Shown here piece after piece: positions 53,957 to 62,550 of a DNA stretch of 64,000 bases. The notes beneath the pieces are model-generated. The model saw nothing but the letters and a program-made list of their open reading frames with translations. It did no database searches and was not told the DNA's origin. The stretch's first letter is position 1; each line of letters begins with the position of its first letter. Source of the stretch: Ureibacillus aquaedulcis (GTDB taxonomy: Bacteria > Bacillota > Bacilli > Bacillales_A > Planococcaceae); NCBI RefSeq assembly GCF_030418165.1, contig NZ_JAUHTQ010000002.1, positions 248,001-312,000 on the forward strand, given 5' to 3'. The translations under genes were made by a program, and so were the position numbers.

Positions 53957-55513
53957 TTATCCTTCAGTAGAATGGGAACTACCATCTGTAAAAGGAGTTT
54001 TTGCAGTTCCTTCTCGAGTTGTAGATTGTAGAGTGGAAGTTAACAAGTTGGGTACCCGGCTACTAATTTTAAGGATTTGCCCAATATTAAGATTATCTGA
54101 TGTTAAGCCATTCAAGACCTTTATCTCATCTACAGTCATATTCTGAGCAGCAGCAATCTTCCATAATGCATCACCTGGTTGCACTATGTAAGGAATAGAT
54201 GGTATCGGAGACAATAAACCTGTCTGCCCTTCAAATTGTGATGGATCCTTTGGCGCTATTTCCACTCCCTCATGAGACATCCATGTTCGATAAAATTGCC
54301 ACATAGTAATATTTTCTTGTCCCAAGCTCCAACTACCAGTCCCCTTAATGTTGTATTTATGAACAAGCCGCAATTTTTCTCTAATGGATTCATTATTCTC
54401 ATACCAAATATGATATGTTCCAGGTGCCAGAGTTTTTCCGGCTATCATTGTTGTGGGATCGTTGCTTTTAATGGTAATTGTTGCTTTAGGTGATTTTGAT
54501 TCCTCATTAAATTCGACGGTTCCACTATATCGAACTAACATTTCTTCTACTTTTGTATTGGATATTCCTGCCCCTCCCTCACTTGCAGGTGCACCTTCTT
54601 TCCAGTAACGGCCATAAAAAGGAACACCCAGTACGATTTTGTTTCCCGGAACACCTTGATTCAGGGCATATTGAATAGAACGATCCACCCATCCGGTGCT
54701 TGCAACCGGACCCTCTGGACCACCAGTATAGGATTCGTCATACGCCATAATCATTAAATAGCTTGCATATTTCGCCAACCCTCCGTAGTCATAGGATCCG
54801 TGCCAACCCTTCGTCCACCCGTTCGGATTCGCAGGAACTGCTACAGACACTTCTTTTTCTGCCGGTAATTTCTCACGTAGTAGCCTTACAAGGTCTGTAT
54901 AAGCTTCCCGGTCAATTTCACTTGTATTTTCGATATCGACCTGCAAACCATCTAAATTGTTTTTTATTATAAATTCCGCAATCTGAGTAGATAATTCTTC
55001 TCGATTCGCTAAAGCGGTACGACCAAGTGTCCTGTCCCAATGATTACTTAAAAAAGGTACAACTTTAATATCGCGCCTATGCATCTCAGTCACGAACTTG
55101 GTGTCGAATTGGGAAGTTACTTTTAAAGAACCATCAGTGTTAAGATCAAGATAACTTGGTGAAACAAGATTCAAATTCCCCTGGGTCGAGTCTACTTGAC
55201 TAATATATGATTGTGTATTTCCGAAGTAGAGATAACTCATATTAAAATTGGCTTCGTGAGCCGCTGTTTTCTCGATCGGAAAACTTGTTAACAGGAGTGT
55301 TCCTGATACAACAACTATTGAAGCTACCTTTAAATTCGGGAAGGTCTTTTTAACAAAGTTTATCGCATGGTTTTTTAGTGTATTTAGTTTATCGAAATTA
55401 AATTCCGATCCTAATTCTGTATTAGCGGAATTTCTAGGTCCCTTTATATGTAAAACAATTTGTAGTTCACCGTTTTCTGTTTTCAGTTCTGCTGCTTCAA
55501 AAATATACGACAT
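53957..55513 (-). CDS. GH18 hydrolase with C-terminal LysM (SleL/YaaH-like)
   Basis: A 518-residue glycosidase. An unusual N-terminal cytoplasmic-like segment (1-60) precedes a membrane helix (about 62-78), then a GH18 TIM barrel (about 92-410) with the catalytic DxxDxE as DGLQVDIE (Asp188-Glu195), MAYDES and [10 protein letters not shown] LysM domain lies near 430-475 ([20 protein letters not shown]), followed by a short Ser/Thr tail. SleL/YaaH proteins cleave cortex muropeptides or bind spore coat; here the location is likely membrane-anchored at the outside face. Substrate could be peptidoglycan or a GlcNAc polymer. Confidence 0.88.
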   Translation of the reverse strand: MSYIFEAAELKTENGELQIVLHIKGPRNSANTELGSEFNFDKLNTLKNHAINFVKKTFPNLKVASIVVVSGTLLLTSFPIEKTAAHEANFNMSYLYFGNTQSYISQVDSTQGNLNLVSPSYLDLNTDGSLKVTSQFDTKFVTEMHRRDIKVVPFLSNHWDRTLGRTALANREELSTQIAEFIIKNNLDGLQVDIENTSEIDREAYTDLVRLLREKLPAEKEVSVAVPANPNGWTKGWHGSYDYGGLAKYASYLMIMAYDESYTGGPEGPVASTGWVDRSIQYALNQGVPGNKIVLGVPFYGRYWKEGAPASEGGAGISNTKVEEMLVRYSGTVEFNEESKSPKATITIKSNDPTTMIAGKTLAPGTYHIWYENNESIREKLRLVHKYNIKGTGSWSLGQENITMWQFYRTWMSHEGVEIAPKDPSQFEGQTGLLSPIPSIPYIVQPGDALWKIAAAQNMTVDEIKVLNGLTSDNLNIGQILKISSRVPNLLTSTLQSTTREGTAKTPFTDGSSHSTEG

Positions 55514-55596
55514 AAGTCCACCACCTAATAAATAGTATGTTGGACTATCGAATAAATCATGTATATTTTAGTTGGTCTAAAAATCGATTTCCAACG

Positions 55597-55630
55597 TAAA
55601 AAAGAAGCCTCAAATATCCTTGAGACTTCT
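55597..55630 (-). terminator. Terminator after the channel gene
   Basis: AGAAGCCTCAA pairs with TTGAGACTTCT (one mismatch), followed by TTTTTT on the minus strand. Confidence 0.85.
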
Positions 55631-55655
55631 AAATTTTTCACTTATTCTTCAAATG

Positions 55656-56018
55656 TTATTTTACTTTTTTGGGAACTTCCATCTCTTTTTCCGGCTTATC
55701 TTCTTTAATCATTGCCCTACCGAGATTGACGAGTAAAGCAAGCATTAGACCAGTGCCTATAATTAAGTAAAGTACCGTAAATAATTTTGTACCTGTTGTA
55801 GAAGGAACGAGATTCGTGTCTACTCCTGTAGGGATAAGACTGACCACAGCGAAATAGAAGGCGTCTATTTTCGCCCACCCTTCGAATTTCGAGTAGAACA
55901 ATGTACCAGATAGCACGATGAGAGCAACCGTTGTTAGGATACTTATAAATTGGGGTTCTTTTACTGCATGGTAGAGAGCTTTTAATAATCTCTTAAAACT
56001 TAGGATGACTGATAACAT
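55656..56018 (-). CDS. Two-TM ion-channel-like protein with a degenerate selectivity filter
   Basis: A 120-residue member of the Ion_trans_2 group: helix 1 (about 24-45), a pore helix IDAFYFAVVSLIP (about 51-64) and helix 2 (about 79-102, LFTVLYLIIGTGLMLALLVNL), with a charged C-terminal tail. The pore sequence is IPTGVDTNLVP where potassium channels have TVGYGD, so K+ selectivity is doubtful. It has no RCK domain. It lies downstream of floT on the same strand with a gap of about 100 bases. Confidence 0.82.
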   Translation of the reverse strand: MLSVILSFKRLLKALYHAVKEPQFISILTTVALIVLSGTLFYSKFEGWAKIDAFYFAVVSLIPTGVDTNLVPSTTGTKLFTVLYLIIGTGLMLALLVNLGRAMIKEDKPEKEMEVPKKVK

Positions 56019-56123
56019 GTAATTTCTCCTTTAATGCTATAACTATTCGTCATTATTGTATCATTGGACTTCGATAAGCAAAAGGATTCGCTTTAATGCC
56101 CTATATTTCAGTCATCTTAGATA

Positions 56124-57635
56124 TTAAACTAATTGTTTTTCTTCTTCTTTTTCATTTATTTCTTCGATTGTTGCTTGAAAATGTGGTTTTCCGGCAAAAG
56201 TCTCAATCAACTCTTTCACATCAATACCGGAAGAGGCTTTTAATGTCTCTTGCAAACTAGACATCAAGTTTGTTGCATAGGATGTCACTCGATTTGCACC
56301 GCCGCCTTCCCCATTTCCTGTGTCGACAACTGTAATTTTATCGATATTGGATAATGGACTTGCAATTTCCTTGGCGTATTCAGGCATCATGCGAACAATC
56401 ATATCAAGAACCGCCGCTTGGCCATATTGTTCGAAGGCTTCGGCAATTTTGCGTTTTGCTTCTGCTTCTGCCAACCCTTTCAGGCGAATGATTTCTGCTT
56501 CCGTTTCCCCTTGCGCTCGCTCGGAATCTGCTTTTGCTAAACCATCCAGGCGAATTTTTTCTGCTTCTGCTTTTGCCAATGATTCTATGCGATATTTCTC
56601 TGCATCGGCCTGGGCTAAATCTTTCATTTTTTGTGCAGCAGCATTTTGCTCTACGGCATAGCGATCTGCATCCGCTTTTTTCTTCACTTCCGAGTCGTAT
56701 TGCTTCTCGCGGCGCAGGATCTCTTTTTCTTCTAATTCAATTTGCTTTTGACGCTCAATAATGCGTACTTGCATTTCCTGTTCCGTTACTTGTTGTTTCG
56801 CACGTGCCGATTCTAGCTCATAGGCTTGGTCTGCACGTGCTTTTGCTTTATCCTGCTCCAATTTATATTCGGCTATTTTTAATTGATTATCTTTTTCGGC
56901 CTCGGCAATTTCTGTAGCTCGGATCAATTCCGCCTTTTGCGCTTCCTTCTCTGCTTCTGCACGTTTAATGCGCGTTTCTTTCTCAGCTTCGGCAGTTGCG
57001 ATATCTGCATCCCGTTTTACTTGTGCAATTCTTGGTTTACCTAGGGAATCCAAGTAACCATTCTTGTCGCGCACATCCTTTATCGTGAAGGAGACGATAA
57101 TTAATCCCATCTTCGCTAAATCCTGTGTTGCCACTCGCTGCACTTCCTGAGAGAACTTGTCGCGGTTTTTATAGATCTCTTCAACTGTCATGGAACCTAG
57201 GATGGAGCGCAAGTGTCCTTCCAGTACTTCCTTCGCTTCATTCTCTCTATCTGCCTTGCTTTTTCCAAGGAACTGCTCGGCAGCTGTTGCAATCTCGGAA
57301 ATCGATCCTCCGATTTTAATGATGGCCGTTCCATCCGCCATTACAGGAACACCTTGTTCTGTATAAACTTCAGGTGTGGTTACTTCCAACTTACTAGATA
57401 ATAGACTTAAAGGTTCTGATTGTTGAAAAACTGGGAAAACAAATGTCCCCCCACCACGAATAATCTTGATGCGATTGCCAGAATCGTCTGTATGAACATT
57501 TTTTGACCCTAAAAAACTCCCTGTAACAATCAATGCTTCATCCGGTCCAACCGTTCTGTATTTTGTAATATACACTGCAACAATGGCTAAAAGTATGAAT
57601 ACTGCTACTCCGATCACAATCAATGTACTGGACAT
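56124..57635 (-). CDS. floT: Flotillin
   Basis: A 503-residue membrane scaffold of bacterial functional microdomains. It has an N-terminal membrane hairpin (about 3-22), an SPFH/PHB domain (about 30-200) and a long Ala/Glu/Lys-rich coiled coil (about 205-410, with repeated AEAEK heptads), then a C-terminal domain with YGQAAVLDMIVRMMPEYAKEI. Length fits Bacillus FloT (509). The ATG at 57635 is preferred, six bases after GGGGGA; another ATG at 57641 is too close to it. It follows yuaF by a few bases, as in Bacillus yuaF-floT. Confidence 0.95.
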   Translation of the reverse strand: MSSTLIVIGVAVFILLAIVAVYITKYRTVGPDEALIVTGSFLGSKNVHTDDSGNRIKIIRGGGTFVFPVFQQSEPLSLLSSKLEVTTPEVYTEQGVPVMADGTAIIKIGGSISEIATAAEQFLGKSKADRENEAKEVLEGHLRSILGSMTVEEIYKNRDKFSQEVQRVATQDLAKMGLIIVSFTIKDVRDKNGYLDSLGKPRIAQVKRDADIATAEAEKETRIKRAEAEKEAQKAELIRATEIAEAEKDNQLKIAEYKLEQDKAKARADQAYELESARAKQQVTEQEMQVRIIERQKQIELEEKEILRREKQYDSEVKKKADADRYAVEQNAAAQKMKDLAQADAEKYRIESLAKAEAEKIRLDGLAKADSERAQGETEAEIIRLKGLAEAEAKRKIAEAFEQYGQAAVLDMIVRMMPEYAKEIASPLSNIDKITVVDTGNGEGGGANRVTSYATNLMSSLQETLKASSGIDVKELIETFAGKPHFQATIEEINEKEEEKQLV

Positions 57636-57646
57636 TTTCATTCCCC

Positions 57647-58186
57647 CTATAATTTAAATTGTAAGCTGGGCTCATATTTCTTTACATAAACCGTCCCCTC
57701 TTTTACTTCGATGATGAGCACCTGTTCATCATAATCGATTGGTTCATTTTCAAACCCTGTAGCTCTCTTGGAAATAATTCCGTTCACTGTTTCAATCACA
57801 ACTTCGCCATAGCCATCAACTGGGATGGGTACAATGACTTTTCCAACTTGCCCACCAAGGGACTCTTCGGTATAAGCTAGTGAAACCTCGGCACTTTTCA
57901 AGGGTACGAGTATAAAAAAATAGATTAAGCTGGTCATAATGGCTGATAAAATACATGCAATAATAAAATTGAAGGCACTGGAGAGGTTAGCGAATTTTTC
58001 CAGTAGGAAACCTGCAGCAGAGGTAATGGTTATAAACGATAAAATTACCGCAGGATCAACAAACGGAACCCCTTCAAATAATCCATCCAACATCTCGGAA
58101 AAAAAGAGATAAAGGATTGTAATACACCCGACGATAATCAAGGTAAATAAATAAACGGTATGAAGTTCAGCGCCAAAAATCAACAT
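57647..58186 (-). CDS. yuaF: YuaF/NfeD-family membrane protein
   Basis: A 179-residue NfeD-like protein, the usual partner of flotillin. Three membrane segments (about 8-30, 42-62 and 70-95) are followed by a C-terminal OB-like beta-barrel (about 105-175, GGQVGKVIVPIPVDGYGEVV and YDEQVLIIEVKEGTVYVKKY). It is first in the operon with floT and carries a sigma-W promoter, matching the cell-envelope-stress control known for Bacillus subtilis. Confidence 0.92.
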   Translation of the reverse strand: MLIFGAELHTVYLFTLIIVGCITILYLFFSEMLDGLFEGVPFVDPAVILSFITITSAAGFLLEKFANLSSAFNFIIACILSAIMTSLIYFFILVPLKSAEVSLAYTEESLGGQVGKVIVPIPVDGYGEVVIETVNGIISKRATGFENEPIDYDEQVLIIEVKEGTVYVKKYEPSLQFKL

Positions 58187-58227
58187 ATTTCACCACCTTT
58201 TTACTAAAATAAACCTTATGACTTATA

Positions 58228-58253
58228 TACGGACAACTTGATAATTAGTTTCA
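58228..58253 (-). promoter_or_regulatory. Sigma-W promoter of yuaF-floT
   Basis: On the minus strand TGAAAC (58253-58248), a 16-base spacer and CGTA (58231-58228) match the sigma-W consensus exactly, about 40 bases before the yuaF start. Confidence 0.88.
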
Positions 58254-58274
58254 AAATATTGAAAAAATTAAAAT

Positions 58275-58313
58275 AAAAAAGTCCCCTTATCTTTTTGAGA
58301 TAAAGGAACTTTT
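58275..58313 (-). terminator. Terminator after dfrA
   Basis: AAAAGTTCCTTTATCT pairs with AGATAAGGGGACTTTT with two imperfect positions, followed by TTATTTTA on the minus strand, just after the dfrA stop. Confidence 0.85.
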
Positions 58314-58320
58314 AGTATTT

Positions 58321-58800
58321 TTATTTATTACGATCATAGATACAGTAGGTGTAACTATAGCCATCAGGTGTTGCAACGGGTTCACTTTCCGATTTCAATA
58401 CCCAATCATCACCGTAAGTTGGGAAGAAAGTATCACCATCAAAATCATGTTCAATACGAGTAATATAGAGTCTGTCGGCAATTGGCAGCGCCATCTTGAA
58501 AATTTGCTCTCCCCCAATAACCATTACTTCATCTACACTTCCAGCAAGCTTTAGCGCATCCTCCAAACTTGTTGCAACTTCAACCCCTTTTACTGCATAG
58601 CTTTCATTTCGTGTAACGACGATATTTCTACGGCCGGGTAATGGTCTGCCTATTGAATCAAAGGTTTTTCTCCCCATGATCATTGGTTTTCCCATCGTTT
58701 GTTCTTTAAAGTATTGCAATTCACCTGGCAGGTGCCAAGGCATTTTGTTCTCATAGCCGATTACTCGATTTCTGTCATGAGCTACTATTAGTGATATCAT
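58321..58800 (-). CDS. dfrA: Dihydrofolate reductase
   Basis: A 159-residue enzyme reducing dihydrofolate with NADPH. The N-terminal SLIVAHDRNRVIGYENKMPW with the catalytic acid nearby (the Glu of LPGELQYFKEQT), MGRKTFDSIGRPLPGR and the VIGGEQIF cofactor motif are all present. No thymidylate synthase gene is next to it here. A simple, complete housekeeping copy. Confidence 0.96.
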   Translation of the reverse strand: MISLIVAHDRNRVIGYENKMPWHLPGELQYFKEQTMGKPMIMGRKTFDSIGRPLPGRRNIVVTRNESYAVKGVEVATSLEDALKLAGSVDEVMVIGGEQIFKMALPIADRLYITRIEHDFDGDTFFPTYGDDWVLKSESEPVATPDGYSYTYCIYDRNK

Positions 58801-58943
58801 TGTATCTCTCCTAAATTCATCATTTCTTTTTCTATTTTATACGTTTTTATTCATATTTTTACAAAAAATTTAATATAAATAAAGTACAATCATTTTATTT
58901 GTCGCAGTATATATAGCTTAATACTAGTAAAGGAAGTGGAGAA

Positions 58944-59750
58944 ATGCTCACTGCTGTAGAAAAAAAATTGGCGATAGCTTTAGAAGGATACCCAATTTAT
59001 ACGGAAATTAGCGATATCGTTTATGATGACCTGCTTGCAAGCAATAGCAAATACATCCTCCTGGATGAGGAGACAAAAGCGATTACTCTAAGAAAATCTT
59101 TTTTTAAAAAGAACAAATATGTTCAAAATGCAACTCGGTACATTGTTGAATTATCGGATGATGTTTTGACGATTGAATCCCCTAATGAGAAAAGCGATTT
59201 CCTTATAAACTCTGATTTTGACGATGATATACTCGACAATAACTACAAAAATAAAACAATCGCCATTATCCTGGAATCCCCTCATATTGATGAGTATGAG
59301 CAAAGTAAGGATAAACTAGTTCCTATTGGTGCAGCTCAAGGTCAAACGGGCAAGAAAATCGAGAAAAGTATCGAGAAATTAATGCTGTCCTTAGCGAATT
59401 ATCAAGTGATCGAACAGAATCATAAGTACCGGGTAATACTCATGAATGCAGTTAATTTCCAGACATCGCTTCACTTCATCCACGAAAAACCAATGAACAA
59501 CTATTATCGGGAATTACGAGACAAAATATGGTTAAAAATGTGGAGTGAAATTCCTCAAACAAAAATGGATTTTATCAAGCAATTGAACTCCCTTAAAAAG
59601 GATTCTATATTAATAAATGCCTGTCCCAAATCTTTAAAGCCACTTATTAATCAGGAAATAATTCAATTCGCAAATCGATTCTCGCTATTTGAAAGTAATC
59701 ATCCGAGCTCTACTGAGATTTGGACAAAAAGTTTATTTAAACTCAATTAA
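58944..59750 (+). CDS. Orphan protein with uracil-DNA-glycosylase-like motifs
   Basis: A 268-residue cytoplasmic protein with no named family that I recognise. Residues about 104-135 read AIILESPHIDEYEQSKDKLV and then PIGAAQGQTGKKIEK, which resembles the first motif and active loop of UDG-superfamily enzymes (Gly/Glu-x-Pro ... Gly-x-x-G). A mid NAVNFQTS segment and a C-terminal SNHPSS recall the Asn and His-Pro-Ser motifs of that fold. The N-terminal 100 residues are unassigned. It is monocistronic with its own terminator-containing spacer. The similarity is weak and read by eye. Confidence 0.7.
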   Translation: MLTAVEKKLAIALEGYPIYTEISDIVYDDLLASNSKYILLDEETKAITLRKSFFKKNKYVQNATRYIVELSDDVLTIESPNEKSDFLINSDFDDDILDNNYKNKTIAIILESPHIDEYEQSKDKLVPIGAAQGQTGKKIEKSIEKLMLSLANYQVIEQNHKYRVILMNAVNFQTSLHFIHEKPMNNYYRELRDKIWLKMWSEIPQTKMDFIKQLNSLKKDSILINACPKSLKPLINQEIIQFANRFSLFESNHPSSTEIWTKSLFKLN

Positions 59751-59810
59751 TTGAAGGATGCAATCTAATTACCAATCCCGCTAAATTATGTTAAACTTAA
59801 TAATTAGTGA

Positions 59811-59845
59811 AGACAGTCATTGATTTTGTTGACTGTCTATTTTTT
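59811..59845 (+). terminator. Terminator after the UDG-like gene
   Basis: AGACAGTCA pairs with TGACTGTCT (59811-59819 with 59830-59838), followed by ATTTTTTATT on the plus strand. Confidence 0.85.
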
Positions 59846-59895
59846 ATTGCTTTAAGGGATATAATATAAAGAGCAATTTATGGAGGTTAATAAAA

Positions 59896-60351
59896 ATGAC
59901 ACTTAATTTATCAGAGGTTTACATTGAACGCTGCGACAAAGATTCAGAAGATGTGATTGCACAGGAACAGGCTTCATTCTTATCGACATCAATCACACAT
60001 TTGAAACAGCATATGAACGAATTTATCTATATTGAAACAGATGCATTTGAGCCAATTAAAACGGATAGCCTTTCAATCGAAGTTGACGATGTATTTAAAA
60101 CGTATATAGTTTTATTCGGGCTGAAAGTGCAAAAGAAACATGCATCAACTATTAAAGCCTACCTGGAAGAAAATCTGCATGGCGAGAATGTCTATTCAAG
60201 CATGATGTTTTCGGGAGAAGATGGCCTTTGGGATATTAATCTTCCAATTGATAATATGGAAGGTTTCCACGAAGATATGACCTTGCAGGAAGCAGTTTCA
60301 CTAATATACGGATTCCTCGTGCCATTAATAAAAAGCACCCAAGAACAGTAG
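59896..60351 (+). CDS. Conserved-looking protein of unknown function
   Basis: A 151-residue acidic cytoplasmic protein with no recognised domain or membrane segment. Its start is well supported by TGGAGG 11 bases upstream of the ATG. The C-terminal part (LWDINLPIDNMEGFHEDMT, then SLIYGFLVPLIK) looks folded. It ends 7 bases before the methyltransferase start, so both are probably one transcript. I cannot assign a function. Confidence 0.75.
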   Translation: MTLNLSEVYIERCDKDSEDVIAQEQASFLSTSITHLKQHMNEFIYIETDAFEPIKTDSLSIEVDDVFKTYIVLFGLKVQKKHASTIKAYLEENLHGENVYSSMMFSGEDGLWDINLPIDNMEGFHEDMTLQEAVSLIYGFLVPLIKSTQEQ

Positions 60352-60358
60352 GAAAAGG

Positions 60359-61324
60359 ATGAAAAACCGATTGAATAACAAACACACAAAGGACTCCTAT
60401 ATATACACCTATGTACACCACAAAAATGAATATGATCTCTGTCGGATGGAGATGCGTTCATTTTTTGGCTTCGATACACAATTAAACTATTTAATTAGCC
60501 CTCTTAAAGTGGATCCTAGTCGCAGTCCTTTCATGGAGGACCGTTTGGAAGTGATTTACGATGGGGATACTATTTCCGAACTGAAAGAAATGATGAAGGA
60601 TATGAAAATCAGCGCCTCCACCTACAAAGTCTATTGCTTGAATAGAATGGACTTGGGAGAAACCAAGAAAATCCCACATCCAGAACGCCGTCAAGTAGAA
60701 CGTGAGCTGGGTTTGATCATTGAAGGGGAACCTGATTTGGACAATCCCGAGATTGTGTTTGGACTGGTTACTATAAACAATCGATGGTATTTTGGCAGAC
60801 ACACAAAAAGTGTATCGGTTTGGCGTGAACATGTACATAAACCACATAGTTATTCGACGGCACTGAATACTCGGGTTGCACGAGCGATTGCCAATATCGC
60901 GGTTCCAGAAGTTGATGGAATCCGTGCAATCGACCCTTGCTGTGGGATTGGGACAGTTGTAGTGGAGGCCCTCTCCATGGGAATTGATATTGTAGGAAGA
61001 GACATCAACCCTTTTGTATGTGTTGGAGCACGGGAGAATATTGCGTACTTTAATTTAAATGGAACTATTACCAAAGGTCCGATATCGGAAGTCAGTGAGC
61101 ACTATGATGTCTGTATCATAGATTTGCCATACAATCTATATACACATATTACGCGTGAAGAACAATTTGATATTATCAAGCAAGCACGGCGAATCGCCGA
61201 TAAATGTATCATCGTGACAATTGAAGACATCGATGATCTAGTAGAAGAAGTAGGCTTCAAAATCACAGATCGCTGTATTACGAAAAAGCATTTATTTGTG
61301 CGGCAAATTTTACTATGTGAATAA
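60359..61324 (+). CDS. TRM11/RlmKL-like RNA (or DNA) methyltransferase
   Basis: A 321-residue protein with a UPF0020-type Rossmann methyltransferase domain in its second half (about 175-310): SAM motif I reads AIDPCCGIGTVVVEAL, GRDINPFV follows, and motif IV is IDLPYN, the equivalent of the (N/D)PPY of base N-methyltransferases such as Trm11/TrmG10 but with Leu for the first Pro. The N-terminal half (about 10-150) could be a THUMP-like RNA-binding region. ATG 60359 lies close to the GGAAAAGG; a TTG at about 60371 would have better spacing. Substrate likely a structured RNA (inference). Confidence 0.8.
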   Translation: MKNRLNNKHTKDSYIYTYVHHKNEYDLCRMEMRSFFGFDTQLNYLISPLKVDPSRSPFMEDRLEVIYDGDTISELKEMMKDMKISASTYKVYCLNRMDLGETKKIPHPERRQVERELGLIIEGEPDLDNPEIVFGLVTINNRWYFGRHTKSVSVWREHVHKPHSYSTALNTRVARAIANIAVPEVDGIRAIDPCCGIGTVVVEALSMGIDIVGRDINPFVCVGARENIAYFNLNGTITKGPISEVSEHYDVCIIDLPYNLYTHITREEQFDIIKQARRIADKCIIVTIEDIDDLVEEVGFKITDRCITKKHLFVRQILLCE

Positions 61325-61329
61325 AATAT

Positions 61330-61573
61330 GAGGCTGGGACAGAAGTAGAAAATTCTTTAGATGATGGAAGATTCTATATTAAGAAATTGATAATTTATAA
61401 ATTGATTGGAGTGGAGGGGCGACTCCTGGGGGAACAGCACGAGTGAGAGACGCTCGTGTCGAGCCGTGCCCGAGGATGCACGTCCCCGCAATGGAAATCA
61501 ATTTAAGCTACATCAAGAAAACACCATTTTCCTACTCTAGGAAAATGGTGTTTTCGGGTTATGTCCCACCCTC
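61330..61573 (+). repeat. Composite dispersed intergenic repeat with terminal inverted ends and a terminator hairpin
   Basis: The element is framed by GAGGCTGGGACA (61330-61341) and TGTCCCACCCTC (61562-61573), a near-perfect inverted pair. Inside is a GC-rich block (61406-61500) with GGAGTGGAGGGGCGACTCCT, the CACGAGTG/CGCTCGTG pair and GCAATGGAAATCAA, typical of intergenic repeats in Bacillales. A 17-bp perfect hairpin (61517-61533 with 61539-61555) follows, which can act as a bidirectional terminator between two convergent genes. A diverged copy of the inner block is at 51127-51260. Confidence 0.75.
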
Positions 61574-61579
61574 TTTCAA

Positions 61580-62098
61580 TTAAAGCTTCAGCCATTCTTC
61601 ATCCAAGATGGAATAATAATATTCATCCCACCACTCATCACCATGAGGAATACACTTTTTAAAATACCCTTCCCTACGCATCCCAATCTTCTCCATAATT
61701 CGGTAGGAAGCAATATTTTCAGGCTGGCACGTCGCAATAATACGATGCAGCTTCAACCTGGAAAAGCCATAATCCAGAACCGTGTGCGCGGCCTCAGTGG
61801 CGAAACCCTGATTATAGTAATTTGGATTAAGCACCCATCCGATTTCATATGTATGGTTACCGAAATACTTAAAAAACTCCAGATGACCGATCAAGCGATT
61901 TTCATCCTTTAAGATGACCGCAAACTTCTTTGCGTTGTCTCCGATATTTTCAAGTATAAAGTTTCTTGTCTCTTCCTCCGTCATGACCCCTTCTGGTATA
62001 TATTTCATGACCAAGGGGTTTGAAGAATATTCATAAACCTCCTCTACGTCATCGATTATAAACTTTCGAATTAGTAATCTATTGCTTTCCAGGTACAT
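61580..62098 (-). CDS. GNAT acetyltransferase, RimJ/RimL-like
   Basis: A 172-residue acetyltransferase of the ribosomal-protein-alanine type. LESNRLLIRKF at the start, IGHLEFFKYFGNHTYEIGWVL, NQGFATEAAHTVLDYGF and ENIASYRIMEKIGMRREGYF are textbook family signatures. Substrate is unknown. It is convergent with the methyltransferase gene across the repeat. Confidence 0.9.
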   Translation of the reverse strand: MYLESNRLLIRKFIIDDVEEVYEYSSNPLVMKYIPEGVMTEEETRNFILENIGDNAKKFAVILKDENRLIGHLEFFKYFGNHTYEIGWVLNPNYYNQGFATEAAHTVLDYGFSRLKLHRIIATCQPENIASYRIMEKIGMRREGYFKKCIPHGDEWWDEYYYSILDEEWLKL

Positions 62099-62236
62099 TC
62101 CAACTACTCCAATCTCGTATATTCTATGCAGCTTTACAGTAATTCTATTAACCTTAAAAGATTTCCTCCTTAAATTAACTTCTAAATAAAATAAAATTTT
62201 TATAAGTTAGTTCTTAATCATTTATTTAGGGATAGA

Positions 62237-62265
62237 TTGACATTCTCCAAAAAAATGAATATACT
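62237..62265 (+). promoter_or_regulatory. Sigma-A promoter of the ABC-F leader
   Basis: A perfect TTGACA (62237-62242), a 17-bp spacer and TATACT (62260-62265). It lies 32 bases before the leader peptide start, so the uORF and the attenuator are transcribed first. Confidence 0.88.
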
Positions 62266-62297
62266 GAAAATAATTGTTATGATCGGAGGTGAAAAGA

Positions 62298-62432
62298 ATG
62301 AATACATTAGCTGTGACGACATGTGTAAATAATGATCGTTTTCTTTATTTTTCACGTGTCATTACTTTCGATTTTGCGCCTAACGGGATTCGTATGCCCT
62401 TTTTTAGACAAAAAAATCGAAAACACAGCTGA
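62298..62432 (+). CDS. Leader peptide (uORF, 44 residues) of the ABC-F gene
   Basis: A short open frame with GGAGG 11 bases upstream of its ATG. It encodes a 44-residue peptide beginning MNTLAVTTCVNN and ending FFRQKNRKHS, with no domain. Its position between promoter and attenuator of an ABC-F gene fits a ribosome-monitoring leader peptide. The stop codon overlaps a segment (62431-62437, GATTAAC) complementary to the terminator loop (62473-62479), so ribosome position could decide the RNA fold (inference). Confidence 0.75.
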   Translation: MNTLAVTTCVNNDRFLYFSRVITFDFAPNGIRMPFFRQKNRKHS

Positions 62433-62460
62433 TTAACCATTCTTTTCACAAGTTTCAGGA

Positions 62461-62494
62461 AAAGACTGCTTGTTAATCGAGCAGTCTTTTTTGT
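62461..62494 (+). terminator. Attenuator terminator upstream of the ABC-F gene
   Basis: AAAAGACTGCT (62461-62471) pairs with AGCAGTCTTTT (62481-62491), a perfect 11-bp stem with a 9-nt loop and TTTTTT. It lies between the leader peptide and the ABC-F start. Confidence 0.88.
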
Positions 62495-62550
62495 ATTCAA
62501 AAATTGACGACTTAGATGGTTTCGCTGTGTAAAAAATGGAGGAACACACA

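Noticed and set aside
53854-53985. 44-codon N-terminal extension of the small secreted protein
   Set aside because: It overlaps the upstream GH18 gene, has no ribosome site, and a good ribosome site plus signal peptide exist at 53853.
60192-60479. 95-codon minus-strand frame across the orphan/methyltransferase junction
   Set aside because: Antisense to two supported genes, with no ribosome site.
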